DNA of 6,572 nucleotides from Desulfobacterales bacterium (GCA_022013615.1 JAKLQB010000188.1:1-6572), one strand, 5' to 3'. Positions 1 to 5,344 are shown, numbered from the stretch's first letter. A program made the numbers and translations. Notes: generated by a model from the sequence alone, not told the origin.

Positions 1-69
1 CCTGAATTCCTGAATTCTACGAGTGTCCAATTTTCATGCAAACTATACAAAAACAAACGAGAACAACTA

Positions 70-99
70 CTTAACCACTCAACTTCTTAACCACTTAAC
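70..99. repeat. Imperfect tandem repeat in the leader of the PAS-LuxR gene
   Basis: Two 14-base copies of CTTAACCACTYAAC (70-83 and 86-99) differ at one position and are offset by 16 bases. The first 17 bases of the window are a similar small duplication (CCTGAATTCCTGAATTC). Positions 1-169 otherwise hold no gene. I see no convincing -35/-10 pair for the downstream gene, only isolated TATACA (44-49) and TTATAT (124-129) candidates without a matching -35. Confidence 0.6.
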
Positions 100-184
100 G
101 AGGTCTGTAAATACAACTTTCGATTATATCTCAAAGAAGTGTATTGGCTTTTTTTTATTTTAAGGGCAATTGGAGGATTTGCTA

Positions 185-1213
185 ATGGCCGGAAAACCAG
201 CCTATGAAGAATTGGAACGAAGGATCAAGGAGTTAGAAGAAGCCGTTGATCTTACGGCAACCGTGGAGTCTTTGCAGACATGCCTTGAAAGGTACCGTGC
301 GGTGTTTAAAACTGCTAAAGACGCCATATTTGTGACTGACGAGACAGGGAGGTTCGTTGATGTCAACCAGGCTGCCTGTGAATCGCTGGGTTACAGCAAA
401 GAAGAGCTGTTACAACTGAGCAACAGGGAGCTTGACGCCGATGAAAGGGGACATGAGGCATTCCTGAAGGTACGCGATAAATTGGCCGAGAAAGTAACAT
501 TCGAAGTGAATCAGCGAAAGAAAAACGGGACCCTCCTACATGTTGAGATAACCGGGGGCTTTTTCGACTTCCAGAGAGAGCGAAAGTCTGTAGCGATTGC
601 CCGTAACATCACCGAACGCAAGCAGGCTGAGGAGATGTTGCAAAAGGCTCATGATGAACTGGAACGTCGGGTGGAGGAGCGTACTGCGGAGCTGGCCAAG
701 GCAAACGAAAAACTTAAGCAGGAAATCAGCGAGCGCAAGCGGGCGGAGGAGGCACTAAGAGAAAGAGAGGAGGAGTTAAAGAATAAAACGGAGAGCCTGG
801 AGGAGACAAATACCGCCTTGAGAGTCTTACTGAACAGAAAGGATGAGGATAAGACAGAGCTTGAAAAAAAAGTGTTATCCAATGTGAGGGAACTGGTCAT
901 TCCTTTTCTGGAAAAAGTGAAAAAAAGCCAACTGAATCCCAAACAAGTTTCCCACATAGATATCCTTGAGTTAAATCTAAATGACATTATCTCCCCCTTT
1001 TTGCGAAACTTTTCTGTTAAATATACAAGCCTTACTCCCACAGAGATCCAGGTAGCACATCTTGTAAGGCATGGAGTACGTTCAAAAGAAATTGCAAATC
1101 TTTTGGATCTCTCTAAAAGAACCATTGACTCTCACAGGGCCAATATCAGAAAAAAACTTAAGATAAAAAACAAAAAGTCTAACCTCGCAAGCTACCTCTC
1201 AACAATTCGTTAA
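185..1213 (+). CDS. PAS domain sensor fused to a LuxR-type DNA-binding domain
   Basis: This is a predicted cytoplasmic one-component regulator of 342 residues. Residues about 1-30 are a charged helix (KPAYEELERRIKELEEA) typical of Desulfobacterota sensory proteins. Residues about 36-150 are a PAS domain: 'FKTAKDAIFVTDETGRFVDVN', then a 'GYSKEEL' segment, and 'IARNITERKQAEE' as the exit. A long glutamate/lysine/arginine-rich coiled coil with two 'ERKxAEE' registers covers about 150-235. Residues 282-342 are a LuxR/GerE helix-turn-helix ('LTPTEIQVAHLV', 'SKEIANLLDLSKRTIDSHRANIRKKL'). No histidine kinase core, receiver or membrane segment is present, so the PAS ligand or redox signal probably acts directly on DNA binding or dimerisation. 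I chose the ATG at 185: TTGGAGG (170-176) lies 8 bases upstream as a good ribosome binding site, and the protein then begins MAGKPAYEELE, the usual family start. An upstream in-frame TTG at 170 would sit inside that site. The domain call is confident; the signal and targets are unknown. Confidence 0.9.
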   Translation: MAGKPAYEELERRIKELEEAVDLTATVESLQTCLERYRAVFKTAKDAIFVTDETGRFVDVNQAACESLGYSKEELLQLSNRELDADERGHEAFLKVRDKLAEKVTFEVNQRKKNGTLLHVEITGGFFDFQRERKSVAIARNITERKQAEEMLQKAHDELERRVEERTAELAKANEKLKQEISERKRAEEALREREEELKNKTESLEETNTALRVLLNRKDEDKTELEKKVLSNVRELVIPFLEKVKKSQLNPKQVSHIDILELNLNDIISPFLRNFSVKYTSLTPTEIQVAHLVRHGVRSKEIANLLDLSKRTIDSHRANIRKKLKIKNKKSNLASYLSTIR

Positions 1214-1254
1214 TACCTATTTTGTCTAAGTATTTTATCCGTATAAAAACAGCA

Positions 1255-1283
1255 TTGACTATCTCTGCAATTTATATTTTAAA
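1255..1283 (+). promoter_or_regulatory. Possible promoter for the CsgD-like regulator gene
   Basis: TTGACT (1255-1260) is followed after 17 bases by TTTAAA (1278-1283). The -35 is good and the -10 is poor. It lies in the gap after the PAS-LuxR gene and would start transcripts near 1290, upstream of every candidate start codon of the next gene. This suggests the second regulator can be transcribed independently. Confidence 0.35.
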
Positions 1284-1377
1284 TTGGTGTGCAGAAAAGC
1301 ATGTTTCTTGAATGTAATTATATTTGGTGGACGCAAAATTATTAACTCCAAGTAACATAACTTTTTCCCTGTCGATC

Positions 1378-2061
1378 ATGGCTCCTGAAGAAAAGAAAAA
1401 AAGCAATTCCACAGTTTCACAGACACAGAAGATGATCTACATTGTAGGCCCCGTCAGGAGTAATAACTCATTGCTGGCCAGCTTTTTAGAGCGTGAGATT
1501 AGAGGGAAGTGCCAGGTCCTTGAGAGCTTGGGTAAGCTTCCCAAGAGAAACCCTGAAGATACCGGGCAGATCAATCTTGTGCTTTGGGACTGTTTTGGGA
1601 AAAGCGTGGAAAACTGTTTTGTCGATTATCAAGCAAATGAGAACAGAATAATCCAACAAGACTTCCTGGCCCTCTTTAATATATCCTCCGGACTGGGATT
1701 TGAAGAGAGAATTATGGACTGTGGAGTACACGGGTTTTTCTATACTCATGATTCCCTGGAGCAGATGGCAAAAGGGGTCCGTGCGATTTTTAACGGGGAA
1801 TTATGGATTTCAAGGAAGATTATGGCTGAGTCCTTAAAAAAGAACAATCAATATCCTATCCAAAGAAAAAATTATTCAGTGCTTACTCCCAGAGAGGTGG
1901 AGATTCTCACCATGATAGCTGCCGGGGTAACTAATGCGAAGATTTCCGATAAACTATGCATCAGTCCTCATACGGTGAAAACCCACATCTACAATATCTT
2001 TAAAAAGATCGACGTGCCAAACCGCCTTCAGGCATCACTCTGGGCCACCAAGAATCTGTGA
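1378..2061 (+). CDS. CsgD-like LuxR-family response regulator with degenerate receiver
   Basis: This is a predicted DNA-binding transcription regulator of 227 residues. Residues about 18-140 resemble the atypical receiver of CsgD: β1 'MIYIVGP', a β3-like 'INLVLWDCFG' with an aspartate at the phosphoacceptor position, and 'GVHGFFYTHDSLEQMAKGVRAIFNGELWISRKIM', which matches the CsgD segment linking receiver to DNA-binding domain. The acidic pair expected after β1 is absent (VGPVRSNN), so phosphorylation control is doubtful. Residues 169-227 are a LuxR helix-turn-helix ('LTPREVEILTMIAAGVTNAKI', 'SPHTVKTHIYNIFKKI'). Start choice is uncertain: ATG 1378 has no clear ribosome binding site. TTG 1324 in the same frame would add 18 residues but also lacks one, and ATG 1432 lies at the start of β1. 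It follows the PAS-LuxR gene by about 160 bases in the same direction. CsgD itself controls curli and biofilm genes in enterobacteria; no such targets are in view here. Confidence 0.85.
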   Translation: MAPEEKKKSNSTVSQTQKMIYIVGPVRSNNSLLASFLEREIRGKCQVLESLGKLPKRNPEDTGQINLVLWDCFGKSVENCFVDYQANENRIIQQDFLALFNISSGLGFEERIMDCGVHGFFYTHDSLEQMAKGVRAIFNGELWISRKIMAESLKKNNQYPIQRKNYSVLTPREVEILTMIAAGVTNAKISDKLCISPHTVKTHIYNIFKKIDVPNRLQASLWATKNL

Positions 2062-2418
2062 AGTCAGTTGGATAGAAAATGTTCCACGAGCGTCTAAGCC
2101 TTTTTTCTTATTTTAATCTCACCTAAAATATGACAAAAAATCATACATCCTACCTATTGCTTTTTCCTTTCAGGTTTGCATTATTATTCCAACGGCCTGA
2201 ACCGCTCTCCGCGAGCTGTGCCGGCCCCGGTCAAATGCCTCTGTACTTCTATTTCACCAGGATGAGAGACATCTTTTTCACGCAACCTTGAGCTTTGAAC
2301 TAGCACGCCCAGACCTTGTCAATGATGTCCTCTTCTTCCCAAATGACCTTTGAAGCTCTCCAACATATGTTCCCTCCATTTTGTCAAATGTGTAGACCTG
2401 ACTCATAGTATTTTCTTT
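2062..2418. other. Noncoding spacer between regulators and TA array, possible decayed gene
   Basis: No convincing gene is seen. The complementary strand holds a 42-codon open frame (2406 down to 2278) beginning MSQVYTFDKMEGTYVGELQ. A one-base shift would continue it as 'EEDIIDKVWAC' and then, after a stop, 'FKAQGCVKKMSLILVK'. This looks like a possible relic of a small protein gene but has only weak translation signals and no family that I recognise. A short GCTC/GAGC stem lies near 2208-2220. No T-tract terminator follows the CsgD-like gene. Confidence 0.3.
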
Positions 2419-2419
2419 T

Positions 2420-2492
2420 CTCTGCGAACTCTGTGAACTCTGTGAGATATACAATAGTCACTAATCAATCGACAATCCAAATGCGTCCCCAT
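2420..2492. repeat. Dispersed composite repeat, copy 1 (nonamer tandem + TCAATCG string + GCGTCCCC box)
   Basis: Three 9-base units CTCTGCGAA, CTCTGTGAA, CTCTGTGAG (2420-2446) are followed by ACAATAGTCACTAATCAATC (2451-2470), a GACAATCCAA variant and ATGCGTCCCCAT (2481-2492). The same modules in the same order and orientation recur between the later TA operons (near 4300, 5531, 5749 and 6463). This copy ends just before the candidate promoter of the first TA operon. Confidence 0.7.
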
Positions 2493-2500
2493 GATCCTTC

Positions 2501-2538
2501 TTACAAGTTATCAAGAACCATTTAATATTGAGCAATAT
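2501..2538 (+). promoter_or_regulatory. Candidate promoter and operator of the first TA operon
   Basis: A weak -35 (TTACAA, 2501-2506) lies 16 bases before TAATAT (2523-2528). Overlapping the -10 is a perfect 6-base-arm inverted repeat, ATATTG-AG-CAATAT (2525-2538), a plausible binding site for the Phd/YefM antitoxin, which typically represses its own operon through short palindromes. The promoter call is tentative; the palindrome is directly visible. Confidence 0.4.
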
Positions 2539-2561
2539 GTACAATACGAAGGAGCGCTCAT

Positions 2562-2801
2562 ATGCAAACACTTACGATAGGAGAACTGAAAACCAGTTTT
2601 TCGGAGGTTTTGAAAAAAATAAGAAGCGGTCAGAAAATTGTTATAAGTTACGGCAAAAAGCGGGAAAAAGTCGCTGTAATTGTCCCATATTCAGACTATG
2701 TCTCTACACCGGAAAGGAGTCTTGGCTTACTTAAGGACCGGGCCGGATGCATAATCCATCACGACTTTGAGATTAGTGAGAAAGAAATGCTGGCCTCATG
2801 A
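2562..2801 (+). CDS. Type II antitoxin, Phd/YefM family
   Basis: This 79-residue antitoxin is predicted to neutralise the PIN toxin encoded immediately downstream and to repress the operon. Residues 1-50 show the Phd/YefM fold: 'TIGELKTSFSEVLKKIRSGQKIVISYGKKREKVAVIVPYSDY', matching the family pattern of an N-terminal helix, a β-hairpin with a G-K/R turn, and a 'V.VP..Y' strand. The remaining 25-30 residues are the variable, toxin-binding tail. The start is ATG 2562 with GAAGGAG (2548-2554) 7 bases upstream. The ATG of the toxin overlaps this stop codon (ATGA, 2798-2801), so the two are translationally coupled. Phd/YefM antitoxins paired with PIN toxins are a known combination. Function is inferred from family and context. 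Confidence 0.9.
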   Translation: MQTLTIGELKTSFSEVLKKIRSGQKIVISYGKKREKVAVIVPYSDYVSTPERSLGLLKDRAGCIIHHDFEISEKEMLAS

Positions 2802-3196
2802 ACTTACTACTGGATACCCATGGATTTTTATGGTCGCTTTTTACCCCCGACAAGTTGAGCAAAGCAGTAATCCGTGAGATAAAGTCTCCGAACAATGACG
2901 TGGCTGTCAGTGTAGTTACATTCTGGGAAATTTCCCTGAAGTATGCCCTTGGAAAACTCGAATTAACCGGAGTGACCCCGGAAGAATTGCCTGATTTTGC
3001 CGATCAGATGAATCTGGAAATATTGCCGATCACCGCCGCTGAAACATCTAATTCCCATAGGTTACCAAGGCTTTCACACAAGGACCCCTTTGACCGTATC
3101 ATTATCTGGCAGGCTATTCAGCGAAAAATAACCTTAGTATCGAAGGATCGCGATTTCAAAGCGTATCGTAAATTTGGGCTTAGAGCTTTTCGGTGA
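2798..3196 (+). CDS. vapC: PIN-domain ribonuclease toxin, VapC type (Sll0205-like subfamily)
   Basis: This 132-residue PIN domain is predicted to be a Mg2+-dependent RNase toxin acting on cellular RNA in the cytoplasm. All four acidic catalytic positions are present: D6 (LLLDTH), E44 (FWEISLKYALGKL), D99 (DPFDRIIIWQA) and D117 (SKDRDF). The combination 'LLLDTHxFLW', 'WEISLKxxLGKL' and 'KDPFDRIII.QA' is characteristic of the Sll0205-like VapC subfamily usually paired with Phd/YefM antitoxins. Length is normal and the catalytic set is intact, so the toxin is probably active. It starts inside the antitoxin stop codon. No obvious terminator follows. The family assignment is strong; RNA target is unknown. 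Confidence 0.92.
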   Translation: MNLLLDTHGFLWSLFTPDKLSKAVIREIKSPNNDVAVSVVTFWEISLKYALGKLELTGVTPEELPDFADQMNLEILPITAAETSNSHRLPRLSHKDPFDRIIIWQAIQRKITLVSKDRDFKAYRKFGLRAFR

Positions 3197-3337
3197 GAAT
3201 TGAAATGTATCAAAAACTAATAAAATAAACTAACCACCTCCCCTATTACTTGAAGCAGTAGTCGCCCGTCAGGGCTTGGTTGTGTTCTGATCTTGGGCCT
3301 GTCGAAGATGCCGCCATGCGGTGCCCCGCCGTGCCCC

Positions 3338-3376
3338 GTTCAATTCCGAAGGACAGCGCAGCGTATTTAACCAGGG
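3338..3376. repeat. Palindromic dispersed element, copy 1
   Basis: It starts GTTCAATTCCGAAGGAC (3338-3354), has a middle AGCGCAGCGT, and ends ATTTAACCAGGGT (3364-3376). The outer parts (GTTcAAT and ATTtAAC) are imperfectly inverted. It is related to the copies at 3444-3474 and 5481-5527. Confidence 0.55.
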
Positions 3377-3443
3377 TAGCTCCCCGTAGAAGGACCGGAA
3401 CGTAGCCGGCAGATGGTACTGGGGCGCCTTAGCGGTTTACCCA

Positions 3444-3474
3444 GTTCAATTCCGGAGGACCATTTAACCGGGGT
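3444..3474. repeat. Palindromic dispersed element, copy 2
   Basis: It starts GTTCAATTCCGGAGGACC (3444-3461) and ends ATTTAACCGGGGTT. It aligns with copy 1 over both ends and lacks the 10-base AGCGCAGCGT middle. Confidence 0.55.
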
Positions 3475-3540
3475 TCAGTGCAAATAACGCAGTTAAGTAG
3501 CAACGTCCCCCATTACGTTGGTGCCAGAAACTAAACATAC

Positions 3541-3569
3541 TTGACCTCTTGATGAATGTTAATTATAAT
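3541..3569 (+). promoter_or_regulatory. Strong sigma-70-type promoter of the second TA operon
   Basis: TTGACC (3541-3546), a 17-base spacer and a consensus TATAAT (3564-3569) lie 30 bases upstream of the antitoxin start. Transcription would start near 3576, inside the overlapping palindrome. This is one of the best promoter matches in the window. Confidence 0.8.
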
Positions 3570-3585
3570 AACCATTATAATTAAC
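3558..3585. promoter_or_regulatory. 28-base perfect palindromic operator of the second TA operon
   Basis: GTTAATTATAAT (3558-3569) and ATTATAATTAAC (3574-3585) are exact inverted copies separated by AACC. The left arm contains the -10 box and the right arm covers the expected transcription start, so protein bound here would block RNA polymerase. The natural ligand is the Phd/YefM antitoxin, alone or in complex with the RelE-like toxin encoded downstream. Confidence 0.75.
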
Positions 3586-3598
3586 ACAAGGAGGGACA

Positions 3599-3868
3599 AT
3601 GGAGCATCTTCAAGAAATTCTACCGGTTACCAAGGTGAAGCGAGAGCTTCTCGACATCCTGAAGGTTATGGAGGAGGAGGATTCGACCATCACGCTCACA
3701 AGAAACGGTGAGGCTGTGGGGGTTATGATGACCCCGAGGCGATATGAAGCACTGCTGGAGACCATCGAAATTCTCGGGGACAAAGAGACATTAGAATCGC
3801 TGATGGCGTCTGCAAAGGACTTCAAAGCCGGTAGGGTTTATACGGATAAAGAGGTCTGGAAGGACTAA
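3599..3868 (+). CDS. Type II antitoxin, Phd/YefM family (RelB role)
   Basis: This 89-residue antitoxin is predicted to bind and neutralise the RelE/ParE-like toxin encoded next. Residues about 6-58 fit the Phd/YefM fold: 'ILPVTKVKRELLDILKVMEEEDSTITLTRNGEAVGVMMTPRRYEALLETIEIL', with the β-strand pair around 'TITLTRNGEAVGVMM' and the helix after 'PRRYEAL'. The acidic tail to residue 89 is the likely toxin-binding part. The start is ATG 3599, preceded by AAGGAGGG (3588-3595). It is transcribed from a strong promoter overlapped by a 28-base palindrome, so tight autorepression is likely. Its stop overlaps the toxin start by one base (TAATG). Confidence 0.92.
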   Translation: MEHLQEILPVTKVKRELLDILKVMEEEDSTITLTRNGEAVGVMMTPRRYEALLETIEILGDKETLESLMASAKDFKAGRVYTDKEVWKD

Positions 3869-4149
3869 TGACTTATAAGTTGCTTTATTCCAAGACATCC
3901 CGCCACCAAATACGAGACTTGCATCCCGAGCTCAAACCCGTCATAAAATCCCGACTACAAAAGCTTAAAGAGAATCCATTTGCTGGCAAGAGCCTGGAAA
4001 GAGAACTTTCAGGCTATCAATCACTCCGGGCAAAACGCTTTCGAGTGATCTATCGTATCCGGGAAAAAGGCAGGGCAATTGAGATCCATCACGTAGGCCA
4101 CCGGAGGGATATTTATGAACTATTTAAGGAGAGCATGACCCAGAACTAA
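3868..4149 (+). CDS. RelE/ParE-family toxin
   Basis: This 93-residue basic protein of the RelE/ParE superfamily is likely a ribosome-dependent mRNA endonuclease. Features seen: N-terminal 'YKLLYSKTSRHQIRDL', the helical 'LKPVIKSRLQKLKENPFAGKSLERELSGYQSLRAKRFRVIYRI' (22-64) and the C-terminal 'IEIHHVGHRRDIYE' (71-84). The arginine/lysine-rich surface around 53-64 and the 'HVGHRRDIYE' strand match RelE-type members paired with Phd/YefM antitoxins. ParE members of the same fold attack gyrase, so the exact target cannot be settled from sequence alone; the RelE-like C-terminal motif favours mRNA cleavage. It starts one base inside the antitoxin stop. Length is normal, with no sign of disruption. 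Confidence 0.9.
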   Translation: MTYKLLYSKTSRHQIRDLHPELKPVIKSRLQKLKENPFAGKSLERELSGYQSLRAKRFRVIYRIREKGRAIEIHHVGHRRDIYELFKESMTQN

Positions 4150-4371
4150 TTGTTGTAGCGCCCCCCGATCCCATGCGCTCCTGCCCCATGCGCCATGCTT
4201 TATAGGAACCCTGCGTAAGTCAACGCAGCCAGGGGCGGGCCTGAACAAGGTTTGACACCAATCCCCACCGCTGGAGCTCTTTGCTCCATAGACAAGCATC
4301 AATAATCACTAATCAATCGAAAATAGACAATCAAAATGCGTCCCCCATTACCCCACGTCCCCTATGTTTTT
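4150..4371. repeat. Repeat-bearing spacer between TA operons 2 and 3, composite repeat copy 2
   Basis: No gene is seen. The left part has degenerate ATGC/CCC strings (CCCATGCGCTCCTGCCCCAT near 4180) and two small hairpins: CTGCGT-AAGTCA-ACGCAG (4211-4228) and GGAGC-TCTTT-GCTCC (4273-4287). A CTCTTTGCTCCAT 13-mer (4277-4289) recurs at 6535-6547. The shared string begins at 4300 (CAATAATCACTAATCAATCG, then AAAATAGACAATC) and runs into ATGCGTCCCCCATTACC (4337-4353). Confidence 0.65.
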
Positions 4372-4403
4372 AATCCACAGATTTCGCAGATTACACTGAT
4401 TAC
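4372..4403. repeat. 9-base-period CAGATT tandem repeat
   Basis: CAGATT or CTGATT recurs at 4378, 4387 and 4396, a 9-base period within AATCCACAGATTTCGCAGAT and its continuation. This resembles the 'CACAGATTACGCAGATTACA' dispersed motif that I recall from many anaerobe genomes. It lies between the composite repeat and the third TA promoter. Confidence 0.65.
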
Positions 4404-4424
4404 TATCAATTGAAAAAAAAGGGT

Positions 4425-4453
4425 TTGACACGCAACCAAGCAGGTGGTATACT
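4425..4453 (+). promoter_or_regulatory. Near-consensus promoter of the third TA operon
   Basis: TTGACA (4425-4430), exactly 17 bases, then TATACT (4448-4453). The match is perfect at -35 and 5 of 6 at -10. Transcription would start near 4460, about 32 bases before the antitoxin start. Confidence 0.82.
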
Positions 4454-4475
4454 TCAGGACAATAAAGAGTATACC
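4446..4475. promoter_or_regulatory. Candidate operator of the third TA operon
   Basis: GGTATACT (4446-4453) and AGTATACC (4468-4475) are exact inverted copies separated by 14 bases. Each contains the self-palindromic GTATAC. The left arm is the -10 box and the right arm lies just past the expected transcription start. AbrB/MazE-like antitoxins bind DNA as dimers, so a two-site operator fits. Confidence 0.65.
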
Positions 4476-4491
4476 TTAGGAGGTGATCAAA

Positions 4492-4713
4492 TTGTCTAAA
4501 GTAACTGCCAAATATCAAGTTACCATACCTGTAAATGTTAGGAAGGAACTGGGTATCATTCCAGGAACCGAAGTGGACATCGCAAAAGAGGGTCAAAAAT
4601 ATGTCATCGTTGTTGACCCAATAGAAACGGTTAAGAGGAAGTGGCGTGGAAGGTTCAGGGGTGGACTGACAACAATGGAATATATGGATGAAGCCAGGGG
4701 CAAAGTAAATTGA
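4492..4713 (+). CDS. vapB: Type II antitoxin VapB, AbrB/MazE (SpoVT-AbrB) DNA-binding family
   Basis: This 73-residue antitoxin is predicted to bind the PIN toxin encoded downstream and to repress its own promoter. Residues 1-45 are a swapped-hairpin AbrB domain: 'MSKVTAKYQVTIPVNVRKELGIIPGTEVDI' with the classic 'xTIPxxVRxxLGIxPGxxV' pattern. Residues about 48-73 (KRKWRGRFRGGLTTMEYMDEARG) match the VapB tail that inserts into the toxin active site. I chose TTG 4492: TAGGAGGTGATC (4477-4488) is an almost perfect anti-16S match and gives an 8-base spacing, whereas the in-frame GTG 4483 would be embedded in that site. The toxin TTG start overlaps its stop (TTGA, 4710-4713). Confidence 0.9.
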   Translation: MSKVTAKYQVTIPVNVRKELGIIPGTEVDIAKEGQKYVIVVDPIETVKRKWRGRFRGGLTTMEYMDEARGKVN

Positions 4714-5156
4714 GAGTCTGCGTAGATACGACTATTCTGCTGGATATTTTGAAAGATGAATTTAGAATCTTTCAGGACAAGTTGTACATTGCTCTCACAA
4801 GAAGAGAGAGTCTGGTTGCACCCTCGGTGGTGTTTGCGGAACTTATGCCCCAATTTAAAGGAAACACCAAGCAATTGGGTGAGTTTTTAGAGGACCACAA
4901 AATTGTGACAGAACCTCTTGACCTTGATTCTGTCATTGCCGCATCAGAAAGCTGGATGAAATATTTGAAAAGAAAAACAAAAGTAAAGTGCCCACAGTGC
5001 GATCACAAGCTGAACCTAAAAGAACATTTTCTGTCAGATTTCTATATTGGGGGGTTTGCTTCAACAAAGTGCAGTGCCATTCTCACCAGAGACAGGGGTA
5101 TATACACAAAATATTTTCCGCAGTTAGTCGGATATGAAGATTGTCTTAAAGTGTGA
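4710..5156 (+). CDS. vapC: PIN-domain ribonuclease toxin VapC with CPxC insertion
   Basis: This 148-residue PIN toxin is predicted to cleave specific cellular RNAs and to be held inactive by the AbrB-type antitoxin. Catalytic acids are all visible: D6 (VCVDTTILLD), E44 (VVFAELM), D110 (FLSDFYIGGFA) and D128 (LTRDRGIY). Between the third helix and the third acid lies an insertion with 'KCPQCDHK' (C94, C97, H99) and a further H106 and C121, reminiscent of a zinc ribbon. This subfamily of VapC commonly carries a 'CPxCG' loop followed by 'RxLxDFLIGAHA...LLTRDRGFY..YF'; here only one CxxC pair is evident. The start is TTG 4710, inside the antitoxin stop; no ATG or GTG is available near the first β-strand. 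It belongs to a different PIN subfamily from the toxin at 2798-3196. Confidence 0.9.
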   Translation: MRVCVDTTILLDILKDEFRIFQDKLYIALTRRESLVAPSVVFAELMPQFKGNTKQLGEFLEDHKIVTEPLDLDSVIAASESWMKYLKRKTKVKCPQCDHKLNLKEHFLSDFYIGGFASTKCSAILTRDRGIYTKYFPQLVGYEDCLKV

Positions 5157-5245
5157 TCACGCTAATCGCTGCTGCTACTCCATGCGTCCCGCTCTCTTCT
5201 AAGCCCTCTGCCTTTCGCAGCCCGGAAACTTATAACCTTATGTAC

Positions 5246-5344
5246 GTCCGCCATACGCTGACTGTTTTTTCACGCCTTGGCGTGATTGGATGCTGTACGT
5301 TGGATCCTCCGAAGGCGGACAAGTGCTTGCTCGCCTCTGGCGAG
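5246..5344. repeat. Nested stem-loop region
   Basis: GTCCGCC (5246-5252) and GGCGGAC (5314-5320) are exact inverted copies enclosing a perfect hairpin TCACGCC-TT-GGCGTGA (5270-5285). A second hairpin, CTCGCC-TCT-GGCGAG (5330-5344), follows. T-runs lie before the inner hairpin, not after it, so it does not look like a + strand terminator. A mobile palindromic repeat or a structured RNA are both possible. Confidence 0.5.

Larger units (their letters stand above)
3197..3540. other. Noncoding, GC-rich, repeat-bearing spacer between TA operons 1 and 2
   Basis: No gene or structural RNA is recognisable. The stretch is markedly more GC-rich than the surrounding genes. It holds two copies of a palindromic element (3338-3376 and 3444-3474) and, near its right end, a CGTCCCCCATTA string (3504-3515) found identically at 4339-4350 in the next spacer. 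Confidence 0.5.

Noticed and set aside
649..1125. 158-codon open frame on the complement of the PAS-LuxR gene
   Set aside because: It is antisense to a clear PAS-coil-LuxR gene, rich in serine and leucine as expected from the complement of lysine/glutamate codons, and has no recognisable domain.
2528..2734. 68-codon frame overlapping the first antitoxin in another frame
   Set aside because: The Phd/YefM frame at 2562 has a proper ribosome binding site and family motifs; this frame is a shadow.
3240..3480. Structural RNA or tRNA in the GC-rich spacer
   Set aside because: No cloverleaf, CCA end or T-loop consensus could be recognised; the GC-rich content is accounted for partly by palindromic repeats.
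4348..4874. Complement-strand frames over the VapB/VapC operon
   Set aside because: They are antisense to genes with intact AbrB and PIN motifs, cross the operator region, and have no domain.
5265..5285. Hairpin TCACGCC-TT-GGCGTGA as an intrinsic terminator for VapBC
   Set aside because: The T-run precedes the hairpin on the + strand, and on the complement the hairpin is followed by A residues, so neither strand has the required arrangement.
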